A DNA stretch of 64,000 nucleotides from Marinicauda salina (lineage in GTDB: Bacteria; Pseudomonadota; Alphaproteobacteria; Caulobacterales; Maricaulaceae): assembly GCF_003122085.1 (NCBI RefSeq), contig NZ_QEXV01000006.1:62001-126000 (forward strand), in the 5' to 3' direction. The notes below the pieces were generated by a model, which had not been told where the DNA came from, did no database searches, and worked only from the letters and a program-made list of their open reading frames with translations. Positions 29,699-48,298 of this stretch are shown piece by piece (positions within the stretch are counted from its first letter, which is position 1; the number at the start of each line of letters is the position of its first letter). Both the position numbers and the translations under genes were made by a program.

Positions 29699-30336
29699 TA
29701 CGCGGCCTCCTGCGGCGCGAGCCGCTCGTTGATCTTCTCGATCGCCGCCTTGGTCAGGACCAGCTTGTCGCGGCGAAGCACGTCGTAAACGTTCAGGCCC
29801 TGGGCGGGCAGCACGTCGACATTCGGGATGTTGCGCGCGGCGCGGGCGAAGTTCTCGTCCAGCGTCTCGCCGTCGATGACCAGCGCGTTCGCCACGCCGA
29901 GCTTTTCGAACGCGTCGGCGAGCGCCTTGGTCTTGGGCGCGTCGAGGCGGGCCTCATCGATGACGATCAGGTCGGACGCGCCCGCCTTGGCCGACAGGGC
30001 GTGCTTGAGCGCGAGCGCGCGGACCTTCTTCGGCAGGCTCGTGGCGTGCGAGCGCACGCGCGGGCCGTGGGCGACGCCGCCGCCGACGAAGATCGGCGCC
30101 GAACGCGCGCCGTGACGCGCGCCGCCGGTGCCCTTCTGGCGGTACATCTTCTTCTTGGTGCGGGCGATCTCGCCGCGCTCCTTGGTCTTGTGGGTCCCCG
30201 ACTGACGCCGCGAGAGCTGCCACTTGACCGCGCGCTGGAGAATGTCGCCGCGGATCTCGCCGATGCCGAAGATGGCGTCGTCGAGATCGACCGATCCGGC
30301 CTTGCCGGCGTCGAGCTTGATCACGTCGATTTTCAT
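29698..30336 (-). CDS. rplD: 50S ribosomal protein L4
   Basis: Tunnel-wall protein; in E. coli it also represses the S10 operon. 212 residues beginning [20 protein letters not shown], then the tunnel loop [20 protein letters not shown] with [20 protein letters not shown]. The longer frame upstream (to 30687) is in rplC and was rejected. The start overlaps the rplC stop by four bases. Confidence 0.97.
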   Translation of the reverse strand: MKIDVIKLDAGKAGSVDLDDAIFGIGEIRGDILQRAVKWQLSRRQSGTHKTKERGEIARTKKKMYRQKGTGGARHGARSAPIFVGGGVAHGPRVRSHATSLPKKVRALALKHALSAKAGASDLIVIDEARLDAPKTKALADAFEKLGVANALVIDGETLDENFARAARNIPNVDVLPAQGLNVYDVLRRDKLVLTKAAIEKINERLAPQEAA

Positions 30337-31151
30337 GACTTCGAGTCCTCTTCGCCGGCCTCGCCCTCGGCGCCCTCGTCGACCGGCGCGCCCTCGGCGA
30401 CCATCTCGGCCTCCTCGGAAGCGGGCTCGGGCGAGTCGACCGGCGCGTTCTGCTCGTCGAGCGTGGCGAACTTGCCCGGGAACGGCAGATCCTCGGCCTT
30501 GGCGCCCTTGACCGCGTCGCGGATCTCGACCCAGCCCTCGGCCGCGCCCGGCACCGCGCCGCGCACCAGCACCAGGCCGCGCTCGGGATCGACCCGGACC
30601 ACCTCGAGATTCTGGACGGTCACCCGCTCCATGCCGAGATGGCCGGCCATCTTCTTGCCCTTGAACACCTTGCCGGGGTCCTGGCACTGGCCGGTCGAGC
30701 CGTGGGCGCGGTGCGAGATCGACACGCCGTGCGTGGCGCGCAGACCGCCGAAGTTCCAGCGCTTCATGCCGCCGGCGAAGCCCTTGCCGATCGAGATGCC
30801 CGCAACATCGACCTTCTGGCCGGGCACGAAGTGATCGGCCGCAAGCTTCGCGCCGGCGTCGATCAGCCCGTCCTCGGACACGCGGAACTCGACCAGCTTG
30901 CGCTTGGGCTCGACGGAGGCCTTGGCGAAATGGCCGCGCATCGCCTTCGGCGTGCGGCGCGCCTTCGCCTTGCCCGCCCCGAGCTGGAGCGCGGTGTAGC
31001 CGTCGCGGTCGGCGGTGCGCTGGGCGACCACCTGGACGTCGTCCATCTGCAGCACCGTCACCGGGACGTGATTGCCCTCTTCGGTGAAGACGCGCGTCAT
31101 GCCCAGCTTGCGGGCGATCGCGCCGGTGCGGAGTTGTTGAGCCTGAGCCAT
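30333..31151 (-). CDS. rplC: 50S ribosomal protein L3 with acidic tail
   Basis: Early-assembly protein whose loop nears the peptidyl transferase centre. 272 residues: [20 protein letters not shown], the central [20 protein letters not shown], and [20 protein letters not shown] with the glutamine that is methylated by PrmB in E. coli. It is about 60 residues longer than E. coli L3. The last 45 residues are strongly acidic (for example [20 protein letters not shown]), which is odd for an rRNA-binding protein. The ATG at 31151 was chosen over a codon 27 bp upstream because it gives the family start. Confidence 0.97.
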   Translation of the reverse strand: MAQAQQLRTGAIARKLGMTRVFTEEGNHVPVTVLQMDDVQVVAQRTADRDGYTALQLGAGKAKARRTPKAMRGHFAKASVEPKRKLVEFRVSEDGLIDAGAKLAADHFVPGQKVDVAGISIGKGFAGGMKRWNFGGLRATHGVSISHRAHGSTGQCQDPGKVFKGKKMAGHLGMERVTVQNLEVVRVDPERGLVLVRGAVPGAAEGWVEIRDAVKGAKAEDLPFPGKFATLDEQNAPVDSPEPASEEAEMVAEGAPVDEGAEGEAGEEDSKS

Positions 31152-31155
31152 CGCC

Positions 31156-31470
31156 TCACGCTCCCAGCTTGATTTCAACGTCCACGCCGGCCGACAGGTC
31201 GAGCTTCATCAGCGCGTCGACCGTCTGCGGCGTGGGGTCCACGATGTCGAGCATCCGCTTGTGCGTGCGGATCTCGAACTGCTCGCGGGCCTTCTTGTCG
31301 ATGTGCGGAGACCGCAGCACCGTGAACTTCTCGATGCGCGTGGGCAGCGGGATCGGCCCGCGCACGTTTGCGCCGGTGCGCTTCGCCGTGGAGACGATCT
31401 CGCGTGCGGAGTTGTCCAGCACGCGGTGGTCGAACGCCTTCAGGCGGATGCGGATATTCTGTTGCGCCAT
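31156..31470 (-). CDS. rpsJ: 30S ribosomal protein S10
   Basis: Head protein of the small subunit and, as NusE, partner of NusB in antitermination. 104 residues: [40 protein letters not shown], and the C-terminal [18 protein letters not shown]. It follows tuf by 95 bp with no terminator, so the str and S10 groups appear joined. Confidence 0.98.
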   Translation of the reverse strand: MAQQNIRIRLKAFDHRVLDNSAREIVSTAKRTGANVRGPIPLPTRIEKFTVLRSPHIDKKAREQFEIRTHKRMLDIVDPTPQTVDALMKLDLSAGVDVEIKLGA

Positions 31471-31561
31471 CGGTCCGGTCCCGTGTTCCAGTCTCTCAAA
31501 ACGCAGAGCGGGGCGACGCGGTGTTCATGGGCGCGCCGCCCCGATGCGAACTTCAGCCCCT

Positions 31562-32743
<1,182 letters not shown>

Positions 32744-32793
32744 TCTCTACTCACTCTCGTCTCTGGCAGCGCTGACGATGCTGGCCTTCATTC

Positions 32794-34869
32794 TCAGGCG
32801 ATTTTCGCGATCACTTCATCGGCCACCGCCTGCGGCACCGGCTCGTAGTGATCGAACTGCATGGTGTACTGGGCCCGGCCCTGAGTCGCCGAACGCAGCG
32901 TGTTGACGTAACCGAACATGTTGGCGAGCGGCACCATCGCGTTCACGACGGTCGCGTTGCCGCGCATCTCCTGGTCGCGGATCTGGCCGCGCCGCGAGTT
33001 CAGGTCGCCGATGACCGTGCCGGTGTACTCGTCCGGCGTGACGACCTCGACCTTCATCACCGGCTCGAGCAGCTTCAGCTTGAGGTTCGGCTTGGCTTCC
33101 TTCATGGCCGCCCGCGAGGCGATCTCGAAGGCCAGCACGGAGGAGTCGACGTCGTGATAGGCGCCGTCGACGAGCGTCGCCTTGAAATCGATCAGCGGGA
33201 AGCCGGCCATCAGGCCGTTCTCGCGCACCGAGTCGATGCCCTTTTCGACGCCCGGGATGTATTCCTTGGGCACGTTGCCGCCGACGATCTTCGACTCGAA
33301 CTCGAAGCCTTCGCCCGGCTCGAGCGGCTCGAAATTGATCTTCACGCGCGCGAACTGGCCCGAACCGCCGGTCTGCTTCTTGTGCGTGTAATCGATCTCG
33401 TAGGCCTGACCGATCGTCTCGCGATAGGCGACCTGCGGCTGACCGATATTCGCCTCGACCTTGAACTCGCGCTTCATGCGATCGACCAGGATGTCGAGGT
33501 GAAGCTCGCCCATGCCCGCGATGATCGTCTGACCCGACTCCTCGTCGGTCGACACGCGGAAGGACGGGTCCTCGGCGGCGAGACGCTGTAGCGCCTGGCC
33601 GAGCTTTTCTTGGTCGGCCTTCGACTTCGGCTCGATCGCGATCTCGATGACCGGATCGGGGAATTCCATGCGCTCGAGGATGACCGGGCTGGACGGATCG
33701 CACAGCGTGTCGCCGGTCGTGGTGTCCTTCAGACCCGCGATGGCGACGATGTCGCCGGCGTAGGCCTCCTTGATGTCCTCGCGCGAGTTGGAGTGCATCA
33801 GCAGCATGCGGCCGACGCGCTCCTTCTTGTCCTTGACGGTGTTGAGCACCGAGGAGCCCTGGGTGAGCACGCCCGAATAGATGCGGCAGAAGGTGAGCGA
33901 ACCCACGAACGGGTCGTTCATCACCTTGAACGCCAGCAGGGCGAGCGGGCTCGAGTCCGACGACTTGCGCTCGATCGGCTCGCCGGTCTTGGCGTCGACG
34001 CCCTGGATGTTCAGCACGTCCACCGGCGAAGGCAGATAGTCGACGACGGCGTCGAGCAGCGGCTGAACGCCCTTGTTCTTGAACGCCGTGCCGCACAGCA
34101 CCGGCACGAAGTCCAGATGGATCGTGCCCTTGCGGATCAGCTCGCGCAGCGTGTCTTCCGACGGCTCCTCGCCCTCGAGATAGGCCTCCATCGCGGCCTC
34201 GTCCTGCTCGACGGCGGTCTCGACCAGCTTCTCGCGATACTCCGCGGCCTGGTCGGCGAGGTCGGCGGGAATGTCCTCTTCGTGGAACGCCGCGCCGAGG
34301 CCCTCTTCCTCCCAGATGATCGCCTTCATCTTCACCAGATCGACGACGCCCTTGAAGTCGCTCTCCGAGCCGATCGGCAGCTGGGCGACGAGCGGACGCG
34401 CGCCGAGGCGGTCCTCGATCATCTTCACGCAGTTGAAGAAGTCGGCGCCGAGCTTGTCCATCTTGTTGATGAACACGATCCGCGGAACCTTGTACTTGTC
34501 GGCCTGCCGCCAGACCGTTTCGGTCTGAGGCTCGACGCCGGCGTTGGCGTCAAGGGCGCACACCGCCCCGTCGAGGACGCGCAGCGAACGCTCGACCTCG
34601 ATCGTGAAGTCCACGTGGCCGGGCGTGTCGATGATGTTCAGACGCTTCTCGCGCCAGAAGCAGGTCGTCGCGGCCGACGTGATCGTGATGCCGCGCTCTT
34701 GCTCCTGCTCCATCCAGTCCATGGTGGCCGCGCCGTCATGGACTTCGCCAATCTTGTGGGAACGTCCGGTGTAATAGAGGATCCGCTCGGTCGTCGTCGT
34801 CTTCCCGGCGTCGATGTGCGCCATGATGCCGAAGTTGCGGTAATCCTCGATTTTGTAGTCGCGGGCCAT
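32794..34869 (-). CDS. fusA: Elongation factor G
   Basis: GTPase that drives translocation and, with RRF, ribosome recycling. 691 residues: G1 [16 protein letters not shown]3 [10 protein letters not shown]4 NKMDK; domain IV has the loop [16 protein letters not shown] and domain V starts near [15 protein letters not shown]. It lies 31 bp after rpsG in the str order. Confidence 0.98.
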   Translation of the reverse strand: MARDYKIEDYRNFGIMAHIDAGKTTTTERILYYTGRSHKIGEVHDGAATMDWMEQEQERGITITSAATTCFWREKRLNIIDTPGHVDFTIEVERSLRVLDGAVCALDANAGVEPQTETVWRQADKYKVPRIVFINKMDKLGADFFNCVKMIEDRLGARPLVAQLPIGSESDFKGVVDLVKMKAIIWEEEGLGAAFHEEDIPADLADQAAEYREKLVETAVEQDEAAMEAYLEGEEPSEDTLRELIRKGTIHLDFVPVLCGTAFKNKGVQPLLDAVVDYLPSPVDVLNIQGVDAKTGEPIERKSSDSSPLALLAFKVMNDPFVGSLTFCRIYSGVLTQGSSVLNTVKDKKERVGRMLLMHSNSREDIKEAYAGDIVAIAGLKDTTTGDTLCDPSSPVILERMEFPDPVIEIAIEPKSKADQEKLGQALQRLAAEDPSFRVSTDEESGQTIIAGMGELHLDILVDRMKREFKVEANIGQPQVAYRETIGQAYEIDYTHKKQTGGSGQFARVKINFEPLEPGEGFEFESKIVGGNVPKEYIPGVEKGIDSVRENGLMAGFPLIDFKATLVDGAYHDVDSSVLAFEIASRAAMKEAKPNLKLKLLEPVMKVEVVTPDEYTGTVIGDLNSRRGQIRDQEMRGNATVVNAMVPLANMFGYVNTLRSATQGRAQYTMQFDHYEPVPQAVADEVIAKIA

Positions 34870-34900
34870 GGGGAGGGTCCTCGTCGGGTCGGGCGTGCGG

Positions 34901-35371
34901 TTACCAGCGGTAATGGGAGAAGGCGCGGTTGGCTTCGGCCATGCGGTGGGTGTCTTCCCGCTTCTTCACAGCCGACCCGCGGTTGGAGGAGGCGTCGAGC
35001 AGCTCCGCAGCCAGCCGCTCGCGCATGGTGTGCTCGTTGCGGGCGCGCGCCGCGGCGGCGAGCCAGCGGATCGCCAGCGCCTTGCGGCGCTCGGGACGCA
35101 CCTCGACGGGCACCTGGTAGGTGGCGCCGCCGACGCGGCGGGAACGCACCTCGATCTCGGGCGCGACATTGTCGAGCGCTTCGTGGAAGACGCGCACGGG
35201 CTCGCGCTTGGCCTTGTCCTCGACGATGTCGAGCGCGCCGTAGACGATCCGCTCGGCGGCGGACTTCTTACCGGCGCGCATCATGTAGTTCATGAACTTC
35301 GTGAGGTCGCGATCGCCGAACTTCGGGTCCGGGAAGATCTCGCGTTTTTCTGCGCGGTGACGACGGGACAT
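34901..35371 (-). CDS. rpsG: 30S ribosomal protein S7
   Basis: Nucleates head assembly of the small subunit; in E. coli it represses translation of the str operon. 156 residues, [40 protein letters not shown], and [20 protein letters not shown]. The frame stays open to 35656 inside rpsL, but the ATG at 35371 gives the standard length and lies 11 bp after the rpsL stop, too short for the long S7-binding hairpin of E. coli. Confidence 0.97.
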   Translation of the reverse strand: MSRRHRAEKREIFPDPKFGDRDLTKFMNYMMRAGKKSAAERIVYGALDIVEDKAKREPVRVFHEALDNVAPEIEVRSRRVGGATYQVPVEVRPERRKALAIRWLAAAARARNEHTMRERLAAELLDASSNRGSAVKKREDTHRMAEANRAFSHYRW

Positions 35372-35382
35372 GCGAGCCTCTC

Positions 35383-35754
35383 CTACTTCGGACGCTTGGC
35401 GCCGTACTTCGAACGGCGCTGCTTGCGGTCCTTGACGCCCTGGGTGTCCAGCACGCCGCGAAGGATGTGATAGCGGACGCCGGGAAGGTCCTTCACGCGG
35501 CCGCCGCGGATGAGAACGACCGAGTGTTCCTGAAGGTTGTGACCTTCGCCCGGGATATAGCTCACCACTTCGTAGCCATTGGTCAGGCGCACCTTGGCGA
35601 CCTTTCGAAGCGCCGAGTTCGGCTTCTTCGGCGTGGTCGTGTAGACGCGCGTGCACACGCCGCGACGCTGCGGGCAGGCCTGCAGGGCCGGCACCTTGTT
35701 GCGCTTCGGCTTGTCTTTCCGCGGCTTGCGGATGAGCTGATTGACTGTCGGCAT
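35383..35754 (-). CDS. rpsL: 30S ribosomal protein S12
   Basis: Decoding-centre protein. 123 residues: [40 protein letters not shown], and the segment [18 protein letters not shown]. The lysines at the two classic streptomycin-resistance positions (in TPKKPNS and RVKDLPG) are wild type. First gene of the str group; its promoter and a structured leader are upstream. The ATG at 35754 gives the exact family length although the frame is open to 35868. Confidence 0.98.
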   Translation of the reverse strand: MPTVNQLIRKPRKDKPKRNKVPALQACPQRRGVCTRVYTTTPKKPNSALRKVAKVRLTNGYEVVSYIPGEGHNLQEHSVVLIRGGRVKDLPGVRYHILRGVLDTQGVKDRKQRRSKYGAKRPK

Positions 35755-35934
35755 CCGGCTCTCGTCCGTTCCTGATCCAGCGTCCACGTCACCCGCTCTG
35801 GCGGGATGACGCGTAAAACCCGTCCGGAAAGCGTCAGCCGAGCGCCGGCGCATCCGGACGGTGTCCAAGTCTTTTTCCAGTGTTCCGGGCGACGTCTAAT
35901 CCGCGAGCGGATTACGGCTCACCCCCGAAAACGA
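35755..35934 (-). ncRNA. Structured 5' leader of the rpsL (str) transcript
   Basis: Between the predicted start of transcription (near 35934) and the rpsL ATG are three stem-loops on the minus strand: TAATCCGC/GCGGATTA with a two-base loop (35897-35914), CCGTCCGG/CCGGACGG arms (35820-35827, 35854-35861), and a 10-bp stem with one bulge and loop TCTG (35787-35811). Such a leader would fit autoregulation by a ribosomal protein. It is not a leader family I can name. It takes up most of the 333-bp gap 35755-36087. Confidence 0.45.
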
Positions 35935-35940
35935 GCGCGG

Positions 35941-35969
35941 AACCTATTCGCACCGCCGGTTCCAGTCAA
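35941..35969 (-). promoter_or_regulatory. Promoter of the rpsL (str) operon
   Basis: Minus-strand CTTGACT, with -35 TTGACT at 35969-35964 and -10 TAGGTT at 35946-35941, 17 bp apart. It is the best sigma-70-type match in the gap between rpoC and rpsL and is placed right after the rpoC terminator. Confidence 0.7.
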
Positions 35970-36020
35970 GCGCGCCATGACGGGAAATATGCAGGCGCGC
36001 GCCTCGCCTGCCCCTGCAGG

Positions 36021-36055
36021 AAAGAAAAGCCCGCGGACCGGCGTCCGCGGGCTTT
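36021..36055 (-). terminator. Terminator of the rplKAJL-rpoBC operon
   Basis: A perfect 13-bp stem (36055-36043 with 36038-36026) with loop of four bases, followed on the minus strand by TTTTCTTT (to 36021). It lies 33 bp after the rpoC stop and separates rpoBC from the rpsL promoter. Confidence 0.88.
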
Positions 36056-36087
36056 CCCGATCAGGGCCGAAGCGGCCGCGCGACGAC

Positions 36088-40305
<4,218 letters not shown>

Positions 40306-40389
40306 GGTCCGTCTCCTTGACGGTGGCGGCGGCGGAGCGCGAGGGGCATCGGCCCCGCCGCCTTAGAAGTGTTCAGCGCCTTACGGCCC

Positions 40390-44469
<4,080 letters not shown>

Positions 44470-44618
44470 TTCCGCTCCCTTTGCAGGCTCTCAGCCTTGC
44501 GCCGTCAGACGGGGCGATGCGCGCCCCCGCTCATTCCAGTAGAAAACCCGACCCGCGCCGGGCGCCGCCGCTTCCGGAATGACACGAAGCGGCGGACTGA
44601 CTCTGAAAACGGCCCGAC

Positions 44619-44648
44619 GGGCGCGCGGGACTCCCGTCCCGCACGCCC
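44619..44648 (-). promoter_or_regulatory. Hairpin between rplL and rpoB (possible attenuator)
   Basis: Arms 44648-44636 and 44631-44619 form a 13-position stem with one mismatch and loop of four bases on the minus strand. A short TTTT run follows only after nine more bases, so termination should be partial. E. coli has an attenuator and RNase III site in the same gap, which sets the ratio of L7/L12 to RNA polymerase. The rest of the 230-bp gap shows nothing else clear. Confidence 0.45.
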
Positions 44649-44699
44649 GCCGGAAACCTCATGGCGATGGAACCCGCGGCATCGGGGCTCCGGCCTCGC

Positions 44700-45077
44700 C
44701 TATTTGAGCTCGACCTGGGCTCCGGCCTCTTCGAGCTTCTTCTTCATTTCCTCGGCCTCGTCCTTGGCGGCGCCTTCCTTGACGGCCTTGCCGCCGGCTT
44801 CCACCAGTTCCTTGGCTTCCTTCAGGCCGAGACCCGTGATCGCGCGGACTTCCTTGATCACGTTGATCTTCTTGTCGCCCGCATTGACGAGGATCACGTC
44901 GAACTCGTCCTTTTCCTCGGCGGCTTCGCCGCCGGCGTCGCCGCCGGCCGCCGGGCCCGCGACCGCCACCGGAGCGGCGACCTTGATGCCCTTTTCCTCG
45001 AGGATGTCGTTGAGCTCCTTGGCCTCCAGAATGGTCAGGCCCAGCAGCTCGTCGGCAAGTTTCGCAACATCAGCCAT
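44700..45077 (-). CDS. rplL: 50S ribosomal protein L7/L12
   Basis: Stalk protein that recruits translation GTPases. 125 residues: N-terminal dimerisation segment ([20 protein letters not shown]), an Ala/Gly hinge near residues 36-52, and the C-terminal domain [20 protein letters not shown] with [20 protein letters not shown]. It follows rplJ by 54 bp. Confidence 0.98.
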   Translation of the reverse strand: MADVAKLADELLGLTILEAKELNDILEEKGIKVAAPVAVAGPAAGGDAGGEAAEEKDEFDVILVNAGDKKINVIKEVRAITGLGLKEAKELVEAGGKAVKEGAAKDEAEEMKKKLEEAGAQVELK

Positions 45078-45131
45078 TTTTTCAGTTCCTTGCGTTTCGC
45101 AGTTAGTCGGTTCGAATTGCGGAGAATGACC

Positions 45132-45647
45132 TCAGCCTTCGGCCTGCTCGCCGATCGCCTGGATCTGCGAGGCGAGCTTCTCGCCCGGCGCGTTGAGCCG
45201 GCTCGCGACCTCCGAGGCCTGGCCGGTGAGCCGGGCCGCGATGGAGGCGATGAGCTCCTCGCGCGACGGCATCTTGGAGAGGTTCACGACGCCCGTGTCG
45301 TCGAAGACCTCCTCCTCCATGAAGCCGCCGATGATGACGAAGTTGTCGTTCGCCTTGGCGTACTCGACCGCGACTTTCGGCGCGGCCGTGAAATCCTCGG
45401 AGAACGCGATCGCGACCGGACCCTCGAACAGGTCCGACGCGCCCTCGCCCTTCTGGCCCTGCAGCGCGATCTTCGCGAGCCGGTTGCGCACCACTTTCAG
45501 GCGGCCGCCGACTTCGCGGAGCTTGCCGCGGAGCTCGGTCATTTCCGCAACGGTCAGGCCCGAATAGCGGGCCATCACCACGCTGCCCGTCGAGGAGAAG
45601 ATATCCTTCAGCTCCTCGACCGCGGCTTCCTTGGCGCGTCTTTCCAT
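45132..45647 (-). CDS. rplJ: 50S ribosomal protein L10
   Basis: Base of the L7/L12 stalk; the L10-L12 complex represses its own message. 171 residues: VEELKDIFSSTGSVVMARYS, GLTVAEMTELRGKLREVGGR, LKVVRNRLAKIALQG. The ATG at 45647 is chosen because GGGAGA lies six bases upstream and the protein then has the family length; the frame is open to 45812. Confidence 0.96.
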   Translation of the reverse strand: MERRAKEAAVEELKDIFSSTGSVVMARYSGLTVAEMTELRGKLREVGGRLKVVRNRLAKIALQGQKGEGASDLFEGPVAIAFSEDFTAAPKVAVEYAKANDNFVIIGGFMEEEVFDDTGVVNLSKMPSREELIASIAARLTGQASEVASRLNAPGEKLASQIQAIGEQAEG

Positions 45648-45654
45648 TGCGGTC

Positions 45655-45900
45655 TCCCTGTCTGAACCGTCCCCCATGGACGGTTCCCGAAGACGCCGTC
45701 CGGCGCGCCGTCTCCCTTGCGGATCAGGCGCGCCCTCCGGCGCATTCCTGTCCCAGGGCTCGAACCGACCCGGCCGCGAAACGGCCCTGATCGATTTCTC
45801 GCTCTGTCTCACCCAGGGCCCTTGCGGGATTAAGTCCGCCGCGAGGCGGCCCCCTGTGATCTCGGACAGGTTGGAAAGGCGTCAGGCGCGATAGCGCCCT
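45655..45900 (-). ncRNA. L10 leader RNA of the rplJL message
   Basis: The 313-bp gap between rplA and rplJ has the position and features of the alphaproteobacterial L10 leader. On the minus strand a stem CCTGT/ACAGG encloses CCGAGATC (45871-45852), followed by GC-rich pairing CCGCC/GGCGG and the segment GGACTTAATCC. The L10(L12)4 complex binds such a kink-turn in other bacteria and limits translation of rplJ and rplL. Boundaries are approximate. Confidence 0.65.
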
Positions 45901-45960
45901 CGGCCTCCCCGCCCGCGCGGCCGGCGAACCGGCCCCGCGGGAAACGCGTGTTCGTCAGCT

Positions 45961-46668
45961 CTACGCCGCCACCGGCGCGGAGGCTTCCGAGATGTCGATC
46001 TTGACGCTCGGCCCCATCGTGGAGCTGAGCGAAATCTTCTTCATGTACTGGCCCTTGGCCCCGGACGGCTTGGCCTTGAGCAGCGCCTCGAGGAGCGCGC
46101 GGACATTCTCCGCCAGCTGCGCCTCGGTGAAGCTCGCCTTGCCGATCCCGGCGTGAACGATCCCGGTCTTCTCGACGCGGAACTCGACCGCGCCGCCCTT
46201 GGCGTCCTGGACGGCCTTGGCGATGTCCATCGTCACCGTGCCGACCTTCGGGTTCGGCATCATGCCGCGCGGACCGAGGACTTTGCCGAGCCGGCCCACC
46301 AGGGGCATCATGTCCGGGGTCGCGATCACCTTGTCGAAGTTGATCTCGCCGCCCTGGACCTGCTCGACGAGGTCCTCGGCGCCGACGACTTCGGCGCCGG
46401 CCTTCTCGGCCTCCTCGGCCTTCGGGCCCTTGGCGAACACCGCCACGCGCGCCGAGCGGCCCGTGCCGTTCGGCAGCGCGCACACGCCGCGCACCATCTG
46501 GTCGGCGTGACGCGGATCGACGCCCAGATTGACGGCCAGCTCGACGGTTTCGTCGAACTTCGCCTTGGCGCGCTCCTTCACCAGCTTGACGGCCTCGTCG
46601 ACGCCGTGGGCGGCTTCGCGGTCGAGGCCCTCGCGGGCGGCGGCCAGTCTCTTTCCGATCTTCGCCAT
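45961..46668 (-). CDS. rplA: 50S ribosomal protein L1
   Basis: Mobile stalk protein that moves E-site tRNA; in E. coli it represses rplKA. 235 residues: [60 protein letters not shown], and [20 protein letters not shown]. The ATG at 46668 was chosen from family length; the frame is open farther upstream into rplK. Five bases separate it from the rplK stop. Confidence 0.97.
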   Translation of the reverse strand: MAKIGKRLAAAREGLDREAAHGVDEAVKLVKERAKAKFDETVELAVNLGVDPRHADQMVRGVCALPNGTGRSARVAVFAKGPKAEEAEKAGAEVVGAEDLVEQVQGGEINFDKVIATPDMMPLVGRLGKVLGPRGMMPNPKVGTVTMDIAKAVQDAKGGAVEFRVEKTGIVHAGIGKASFTEAQLAENVRALLEALLKAKPSGAKGQYMKKISLSSTMGPSVKIDISEASAPVAA

Positions 46669-46673
46669 CGCCC

Positions 46674-47102
46674 CTACTCCGTCACTTCCAGACCCATCGA
46701 ACGGGCCGAGCCCTCGATGATCTTTGTCGCTGCGTCGAGATCCACGGCGTTGAGATCGGGCATCTTCGCCTCGGCGATCTCGCGGCACTGGGCGCGGCTG
46801 ACCTTGCCCACGGTCTGCGAGCCGGTCTCGCCGGAGCCCTTGTCGACCTTCGCCGCCTTCTTCAGATAGAAGGACGCCGGCGGCGTCTTCGTGATGAAGG
46901 TGAACGACTTGTCCTGGTAGACCGTGATGATGGTCGGGACCGGAATCCCCTTCTCCATCCCCTCAGTCTTGGCGTTGAACGCCTTGCAGAATTCCATGAT
47001 GTTCACGCCGCGCTGACCGAGCGCCGGCCCGATGGGCGGCGACGGATTGGCTGCGCCGGCGGGAACCTGCAGGTTGATGTAACCTGCGATCTTCTTCGCC
47101 AT
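46674..47102 (-). CDS. rplK: 50S ribosomal protein L11
   Basis: GTPase-centre protein, needed for RelA activation. 142 residues: [40 protein letters not shown], then [20 protein letters not shown]. The proline-rich N-terminal switch that binds thiostrepton with 23S rRNA is intact. A 127-bp gap to nusG contains a hairpin (47185-47211, 8-bp stem) without T run. Confidence 0.98.
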   Translation of the reverse strand: MAKKIAGYINLQVPAGAANPSPPIGPALGQRGVNIMEFCKAFNAKTEGMEKGIPVPTIITVYQDKSFTFITKTPPASFYLKKAAKVDKGSGETGSQTVGKVSRAQCREIAEAKMPDLNAVDLDAATKIIEGSARSMGLEVTE

Positions 47103-47229
47103 ATCCCTCTTCTCCTTACGATCCGCCCGCGGGCCGATCGCCTGCTGACAGCCGCCGGAGCGGCCATGGGGCGACGCGGTAAGCGGCCCCGGAATGGACT
47201 TTCCCGGGGCCTCCCGCGTCAGTTGACGA

Positions 47230-47763
47230 TCAGGCGTTCTTCTCCACCTGACCGTATTCGAGCTCGACCGGCGTGGGCCGACCGAAAATGTTGATCGCGA
47301 CCTTGAGCACCGCGCGGTCCTCGTCGACCTCCTCGACGATGCCCGAGAAGCTCTGGAAGTGGCCGTCGATGACGCGCACCGTCTCGCCGATCTCGTAGGA
47401 GACCGTGGGGCGCGGACGCTCGGCGTCCTCCTCCATCTGGCCCATGATCGCCAGGACTTCCTTCTCCGGCACCGGCAGCGGACGCTTGCCGGAGCCGAGG
47501 AAGCCGGTGACCTTCGGCGTGTTCTTGATGAGGTGATACAGATCGTCCGTCAGGTCGGCCTTCAGCAGCACGTAGCCCGGGAAGTACTTGCGCTCGGTGT
47601 TGACCTTGCGGCCCTTGCGCACCTCGGTGACTTCCTCGGTCGGGACGAGAATCTCCTCGATCTTGTCCTCGAGCCCCTTCATCGCAGCCTCGGCGCGAAT
47701 CGAATCCGCGACCTTCTTCTCGAAGTTCGAGTAGGCGTGAACGATGTACCACTTGGCCGACAT
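47230..47763 (-). CDS. nusG: Transcription elongation factor NusG
   Basis: Binds RNA polymerase and links it to Rho or to the ribosome (through S10). 177 residues: NGN domain with [20 protein letters not shown] and [20 protein letters not shown], then the KOW domain [20 protein letters not shown]. It follows secE by six bases. Confidence 0.98.
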   Translation of the reverse strand: MSAKWYIVHAYSNFEKKVADSIRAEAAMKGLEDKIEEILVPTEEVTEVRKGRKVNTERKYFPGYVLLKADLTDDLYHLIKNTPKVTGFLGSGKRPLPVPEKEVLAIMGQMEEDAERPRPTVSYEIGETVRVIDGHFQSFSGIVEEVDEDRAVLKVAINIFGRPTPVELEYGQVEKNA

Positions 47764-47769
47764 CGCCGA

Positions 47770-48057
47770 TCAGGCCCCCAGTCCGAGCAAGAGATTGATG
47801 ACGAACGAGATCGCGGTGTCGGCGACAAAGAAGAACAGCGCCGCGAACGCCGCCATGACGACCACCATGATCGTCGAGATGATGGTTTCGCGCCGCGACG
47901 TCCAGGTGACCTTGCGCCCTTCCTGACGAACTTCGCCCAGGAACTTGAACGGATTGGTCGTTTTCTTCCGCGCAGGCGCCGAGGGAGCGGCGTCGGCGCC
48001 GCCCTTGCCGCTCGCGCCGGTTCGCGCCGGCTGGCGGGTTTTGCCTTGTCGCGCCAT
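47770..48057 (-). CDS. secE: Preprotein translocase subunit SecE
   Basis: Clamps SecY in the Sec translocon. 95 residues; a disordered basic N-terminal half, then KFLGEVRQEGRKVTWTSRRE, the conserved amphipathic segment, and one transmembrane helix (about residues 60-92). ATG at 48057 was taken; a GTG at 48069 is possible but has its purine-rich stretch too close. It lies 36 bp after trnW on the same strand. Confidence 0.95.
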   Translation of the reverse strand: MARQGKTRQPARTGASGKGGADAAPSAPARKKTTNPFKFLGEVRQEGRKVTWTSRRETIISTIMVVVMAAFAALFFFVADTAISFVINLLLGLGA

Positions 48058-48093
48058 GCTTGCTTTCACGTCCTCGAGGTCCGTCGCCGGAGC

Positions 48094-48169
48094 TGGCAGG
48101 GGCGGAGGGGCTCGAACCCCCGACCTGCGGTTTTGGAGACCGCCGCTCTACCAGCTGAGCTACACCCCT
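48094..48169 (-). tRNA. tRNA-Trp (CCA)
   Basis: A 76-nt tRNA folded by eye: acceptor AGGGGTG pairs with CGCCCCT, D-arm with GCTC, anticodon loop CTCCAAA with anticodon CCA, T-arm GGGGGTTCGAGCCCC and an encoded CCA end. It lies directly upstream of secE, its usual place in bacteria. Confidence 0.97.
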
Positions 48170-48206
48170 AATAAACACGCCCGGCCGCGACCGACCGGGC
48201 CGTGCC

Positions 48207-48235
48207 GGATAGCACGACGCGACCGGGCGGGCCAG
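48207..48235 (-). promoter_or_regulatory. Candidate promoter for trnW-secE-nusG
   Basis: Minus-strand CTGGCC (48235-48230) and CTATCC (48212-48207) are 17 bp apart, 37 bp upstream of trnW. It lies in the 129-bp gap 48170-48298, which also holds an imperfect stem (48250-48281) after the methyltransferase gene. Since tuf is no longer next to trnW here, the operon needs its own promoter. Confidence 0.4.
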
Positions 48236-48298
48236 TCCTTGGAAGCAGGCCTTTTACTCCCCGCGCGTCGCGAGGAAAAGGGGGCGGACGAAATTTCT

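Noticed and set aside
47185-47211. Hairpin between nusG and rplK as a terminator
   Set aside because: The stem is only 8 bp with an 11-base loop and no T run, and rplK has no clear promoter of its own after it.
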